Source of the DNA: Flavobacteriaceae bacterium
GTDB lineage: Bacteria > Bacteroidota > Bacteroidia > Flavobacteriales > Flavobacteriaceae
Length of the DNA stretch: 64,000 nt
Direction: 5' to 3'
Assembly (NCBI GenBank): GCA_016649715.1
Contig: JAENXC010000013.1
Location: 38,283 to 102,282 of the forward strand
A program made the translations under genes and the position numbers. Under the pieces are notes generated by a model. It was given only the letters and a program-made list of their open reading frames with translations, was not told the DNA's origin and ran no database searches. Positions 60,059 through 64,000 of the stretch are shown one piece after another; the first letter of the stretch is position 1; the number at the start of each line of letters is the position of its first letter.

Positions 60059-63000
60059 ATGAGAAGAAGTACTATTATTGGGTGTCTTATCGGTTTGCTC
60101 GCGCTCACGATGAATGCTCAAGAAACTAAAAGCTCTACAACGAAGTCCAATACGACGACGGTGGAGATGCAGAAAAAGCCCACCGCCTCCATGCAGGAGT
60201 TGTTGGCGAGGTATTCCAATATGGGAAGCCAAATCGGTTCTATTTCAGATTATTTCACAAAAGAGGAACAGCAGATGTTGCATTCCTATTTTAACAACCA
60301 AAAGCCTGCAAATTCCAATCAGGTTGTGAAAGGTGTTAGTAATAAAAATAGTGCAAAACCTATATCAGCCGCTGATTTCAATGGTGGTGCAAATAGGACA
60401 TACACTCCTTTGTTTGTTGCCCCTTCCAATAAAAATAGTTCTGAAGACTTGGGCGGAAATCTTGCGCCAAAGGCTATGCAATATATTTATTCGAACCCGT
60501 TTATCTACGGTTCGAGAGATTCTGGGTTGGAAAACAAACAACAAACAGCATCTTTGGAAGAATTGTTGGTAAGACTTCAAGCTGGCGGAAATCAAACTAT
60601 GCTAGATTTACAGCAATTTACTCTTGCTGAAAGAGAGGTTTTGAGCGCGTATTTTAGAACTCAAAACAATAACAACAGATCTCCACAGGCAACCCTTCTT
60701 ACTGAAGGATTCGATGATATTACCACTTTACCGGGAGCTGGCTATAGCTTTGTAAACGTGAGTGATATTGTTGGTCTTACAAACTGGTTTCAAGGAAATA
60801 ATACTGTTTTTCCAGCACAATCTGGAGGGGCTACGTCTTATATAGGTGCCAATTATAATAGTACAGCAGGTAGCGTAATCAATAATTTTATGATTACACC
60901 CGTGCTAAACTTAGAAAATGGGGATGAAATTAAATTTTGGACCCGTAGTCCTACCGGTAGTACTTTTCCCGATAGACTGGAAGTTCGTTTAGATCCTACT
61001 GGAGCTAACACAAACCCAACAGGTCCAACAAGTGTAGGTTCTTATACCGAATTATTACTGGAAATAAACCCTACATTAACCATAGGTGGTTACCCTGGTG
61101 TTTGGACCGAGTTCACGGCCACCGTTTCTGGGCTTACAGGTGCCGTTAACACAAGGGTTGCTTTTAGATATTGGGTTACCAATGGAGGACCTTCTGGAAG
61201 TAATTCAGATTATATTGGTATAGACACTTTGACCATAGAGGAAGGAACCGGCGGTGGCGGCGGTGGCGGATGTACCGCGGGTGTTTATACAACTCGTGCT
61301 GCTTTTGACACTGAGACAGGACCTATCAACCTAGAAGATTTTGCTGGGGGCCCTTCAACTATTCAACAATGTGGACTAGTAATTAGTAATACAGGTGAAT
61401 CTTGTTTTCCAGCTGGAGAAATTTTACCTGGTATTGAGATAACAGCAAACAATTCTGCTGGGGGTCAAACAGTTTACGTTGATCCTGCCGATGGATTTGG
61501 AAATTCAGTACCAATTGTTGGGTCTAATACTTTTGTTGACTACACGATAATCAATTTTCCAAACAATGATGTAAATTCATTTGGTTTTGACCTAATTACT
61601 TTATTAGGTACTGGTCCTGTTCAAGTTAGAATTTTCGGAACTGGGGGATTAATTGATACCCAAACAGTTACTTCTACAAATCCAGAATCTTTTTGGGGTT
61701 ATATTGCTACTGAAACCATTGTTAGAGTTGAATTAGAAGATTTAACTGGAGTTAATATTGAGGGAATTGGAATGCTTGCTTTTGGACAATGTTCAGGCGG
61801 TGGCGGCGGTGGCTCGGCTTGTAGCCAGGCCAACCCAGGCAATGCTTTCGAGAACGCATTTTTTAGTTCTACGGGGCCTACAGCGCCCGCGCAGGTAATT
61901 TCTGCAGACATAACAGTGCCAGCGGGTACAGATTTCAGCTTCGAAAACATCGCAGCGAATATTTGGACTACAGGTGGCCAGACTGTTGTTTCAGCAGATA
62001 TAATTGTTTATAATGACAATGCTGGATTACCAGATACTGGTTCAATTGTAAGCACCCAACTTGGTGTTGTGCCAACTTCACAGACTTCACTTGGTTCGGC
62101 CTTTGGTTTTGATATTTATAATGAATCATTTGATTTAGCTCCCGTTGCATTGGCTGGTCAAGCCGGGGTAGCAACAACTTATTGGGTAAGTATTTACCTA
62201 ACAGTTACCACAGGTGCCGAAGGATTGTGGGAAGCCACTTCAGTAAGTATTGCAGGTAATCAGGGTGCATTCTCTTTAGACAATGGGGCCACTTGGAATA
62301 CTATAGGTGGTTATGATCTAGTTTATACCTTTAGTGGGCAATGTACGCCTATCGGCGGCGGCGGCGGTGTTCTTGACACAGCTTACGGAATCAACAATAG
62401 TAACTTGGAGCTTATAGGTTTCCCAGTTTCAGATCCATCAACCGTTGAGGTATTTGGTAGCTCACCAGTTACCGTAAACTTTGAAAATGCTGGAGCCATA
62501 GATCCCGCAAATCCAACAACTGGCTATGTGCTTGACAATTTGGGAGCGTTCTATAGTTTTGATGTTGCCTCAGGTTTCTATACTTCATTGGGTACAATCA
62601 GTGGAGAATGGCTCGGAATGGAGTATGACCAAACTTCGGGCATTTTATATGCTATTTCGCTTACAAACCTCTATACTATTGATCCAATTGGGGTTTCTGC
62701 CACATTAGTGGGTCCATTGGGCCTTACTGGCGGAGCGCTTCCAATTGCTCTTGCTATTGATGGTGCAGGTGTAGGTTATACTTACGATTTGGTTGACGAT
62801 AATCTATATAGTATTAATATGGCTACTGGAGCTACTACGCTTGTAGGCAATATTGGTTTTGATGCCAATTTTGGACAAGGAATGTGTTATGACGCCCTTA
62901 CCGATACCGTGTACATGGCTGCTTTCAACAATGGTTCTTTTGCTGGCGAATGGAGATCAGTAAATACAACAACTGGTGCGAGTACCTTAATAGGACCTAT

Positions 63001-64000
63001 TGTTACAACTGCTGGTATTACCCAGGTAGCTTGGGTTTCTATAGGAGAAACACTTCCTCCTCCAGCATGTCCTGAGCCAACGAACCTAACGGTTTCGAAT
63101 ATTACATCTACTACTGCAGATCTTTCGTGGACTGCAGAGCCAAACGCAAGCAGTGGATATATCTGGTATGTTTTCAATCAAGGTGCAAACCCAATTACCG
63201 ATCCTCCAGTGGCAACAGGAACAACTCCTGCTGGCACAACCACTGCAACAGCTACAGGTTTATCCGGTGGATTTAATTATGACTTCTATGTAGTAGCAGA
63301 TTGTACTGCGGATGGGTTGAGCCAATTGGCGGGTCCCATTAATTTCGCAACTCCACCAGCATGTGGCGGTAAATTCTATGATACCGGTGGTCCAGGCGGA
63401 GATTATCAAAACAATGAAAATGTTACCACTACCATTCCCCCAGCAAATTCGGGCGATAAAGTAACAGTAACTTTCACTGCCTTTAATGTAGAGGCAACTT
63501 GGGATGCACTTTACGTGTACGACGGTCCAAATGCTTCCTCACCAATAATCTCTAGTGGAAATCCACCGACCAATAGTGGCTTCCCTGCAGGTGGTTATTA
63601 TGGAACAACTAATCCTGGTCCATTTACATCTACCCACGCAAGTGGTGCACTTACATTTGTATTTATGAGTGACGCTTCCGTTCCGAAATCTGGATGGGAG
63701 GCAGACGTTACTTGTGCTCCAACGCCTCCACCTAACGATATGATCGTGAATTCAATAGACGTGGATGAAATAGGGTTCCCTTATACTGATCCTGCGGTTA
63801 ACATGCCTGCTGCAACTACAGAAAACGGTAACCCAGCGGGTTGCGATCTTACTGGTGCAAACGGTGTTTGGTACAACTTTGTTCCTTTTGGTGATGGTAC
63901 GGCCAATGCAATGATAGTAACCCCTGGCGGTGCCAGTTCTGTTACCTTCTATACCGCACCGAGCGAGAACGCTACGGAAACAGACCTTACCCTTGTGCCA
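60059..64000 (+). CDS. Very large secreted multidomain protein, adhesin-like (5' part, runs off the window)
   Basis: An open frame of 1314 codons with no stop, cut by the window end. A signal peptide at 1-21 ends NAQ. Two related helical motifs follow: ASMQELLARYSN...FTKEEQQMLHSYF (44-78) and ASLEELLVRLQA...FTLAEREVLSAYF (about 165-198). Domains: choice-of-anchor J-like (about 214-396, GFDDITTLPGAGYSFVN, NFMITPVLNLENGDEIKFW), then two more beta domains separated by Gly-rich linkers near residues 398, 580 and 766, a propeller-like region (about 790-1000), a fibronectin type III domain (about 1003-1099, PTNLTVSNITSTTADLSW) and a CUB domain (about 1102-1219, CGGKFYDTGGPGGDYQN). A T9SS sorting domain would be expected at the missing C-terminus. 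Probably surface-exposed. Confidence 0.9.
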   Translation, partial: MRRSTIIGCLIGLLALTMNAQETKSSTTKSNTTTVEMQKKPTASMQELLARYSNMGSQIGSISDYFTKEEQQMLHSYFNNQKPANSNQVVKGVSNKNSAKPISAADFNGGANRTYTPLFVAPSNKNSSEDLGGNLAPKAMQYIYSNPFIYGSRDSGLENKQQTASLEELLVRLQAGGNQTMLDLQQFTLAEREVLSAYFRTQNNNNRSPQATLLTEGFDDITTLPGAGYSFVNVSDIVGLTNWFQGNNTVFPAQSGGATSYIGANYNSTAGSVINNFMITPVLNLENGDEIKFWTRSPTGSTFPDRLEVRLDPTGANTNPTGPTSVGSYTELLLEINPTLTIGGYPGVWTEFTATVSGLTGAVNTRVAFRYWVTNGGPSGSNSDYIGIDTLTIEEGTGGGGGGGCTAGVYTTRAAFDTETGPINLEDFAGGPSTIQQCGLVISNTGESCFPAGEILPGIEITANNSAGGQTVYVDPADGFGNSVPIVGSNTFVDYTIINFPNNDVNSFGFDLITLLGTGPVQVRIFGTGGLIDTQTVTSTNPESFWGYIATETIVRVELEDLTGVNIEGIGMLAFGQCSGGGGGGSACSQANPGNAFENAFFSSTGPTAPAQVISADITVPAGTDFSFENIAANIWTTGGQTVVSADIIVYNDNAGLPDTGSIVSTQLGVVPTSQTSLGSAFGFDIYNESFDLAPVALAGQAGVATTYWVSIYLTVTTGAEGLWEATSVSIAGNQGAFSLDNGATWNTIGGYDLVYTFSGQCTPIGGGGGVLDTAYGINNSNLELIGFPVSDPSTVEVFGSSPVTVNFENAGAIDPANPTTGYVLDNLGAFYSFDVASGFYTSLGTISGEWLGMEYDQTSGILYAISLTNLYTIDPIGVSATLVGPLGLTGGALPIALAIDGAGVGYTYDLVDDNLYSINMATGATTLVGNIGFDANFGQGMCYDALTDTVYMAAFNNGSFAGEWRSVNTTTGASTLIGPIVTTAGITQVAWVSIGETLPPPACPEPTNLTVSNITSTTADLSWTAEPNASSGYIWYVFNQGANPITDPPVATGTTPAGTTTATATGLSGGFNYDFYVVADCTADGLSQLAGPINFATPPACGGKFYDTGGPGGDYQNNENVTTTIPPANSGDKVTVTFTAFNVEATWDALYVYDGPNASSPIISSGNPPTNSGFPAGGYYGTTNPGPFTSTHASGALTFVFMSDASVPKSGWEADVTCAPTPPPNDMIVNSIDVDEIGFPYTDPAVNMPAATTENGNPAGCDLTGANGVWYNFVPFGDGTANAMIVTPGGASSVTFYTAPSENATETDLTLVP

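Overview
The window is an AT-rich stretch of a Bacteroidota chromosome, almost certainly family Flavobacteriaceae. The main signs are many secreted proteins ending in the type IX secretion (T9SS) type A sorting domain, promoter boxes of the form TTG-N18-20-TAnnTTTG, few Shine-Dalgarno sequences, many TTG or GTG starts, a Bacteroidota-type omega subunit (rpoZ), DUF4835, and the flavobacterial gene order bamD-rpoZ-coaBC-DUF4835-recN-fabI. I cannot name the genus from sequence alone. I found no rRNA, tRNA, CRISPR array or prophage.

Layout. 1-5.7 kb: the 5' part of rel/spoT (cut by the window edge), trmL, a small accessory stretch with a HigB/HigA-like toxin-antitoxin pair and a 34-bp perfect palindrome, two T9SS cargo proteins and a PIN-toxin/antitoxin pair. 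5.7-12.7 kb: recG, a secreted PNGase F-like protein, an M1 aminopeptidase and a patatin. 13-16.3 kb: a lipoprotein / multi-pass membrane protein / histidine kinase / LuxR-type regulator cassette. 16.5-21.9 kb: a T9SS protein followed by a propeller-containing LytS-like kinase and its LytTR regulator. 22-31 kb: FMN-binding glutamate synthase-like protein, a UvrD/PcrA helicase, a lipoprotein hydrolase, Sua5, an OmpA lipoprotein, a glycosyltransferase. 31.5-37.7 kb: holA, DoxX, menA / UPF0173 / menC (menaquinone), mltG and a lysozyme-like protein. 37.7-49 kb: RsmI-like methylase, a T9SS sugar dehydrogenase, a tyrosine phosphatase, dnaA, ribD, prmC, a LOG-family hydrolase. 49-50.2 kb: a RAYT-type Y1 transposase with its own hairpin arrays. 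50.3-59.9 kb: ligA, dapA and the bamD-to-fabI block. 60 kb to the end: the N-terminal 1314 codons of a very large secreted multidomain adhesin-like protein.

The most unusual signal is non-genic. At least ten intergenic gaps hold degenerate arrays with a strict 7-nt period, each built on its own heptamer (for example AAGATTC, CTAACNT, ACTGAAT, CCGTCAT, GACATAG, AATTCCA). Several run right up to a start codon (coaBC, recN, fabI), and one sits inside the prmC coding sequence. In parallel, short GC-rich palindromes (CCTGCC...GGCAGG type) are dispersed in gaps and also lie in frame inside menC and ribD, adding short peptides. Together with the RAYT/hairpin locus this suggests an active small-repeat ecology in this genome. 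Two genes (the HigB-like toxin and a SnoaL-like protein) appear to lack any ATG/GTG/TTG at the start their families would predict; both frames have an ATT there.
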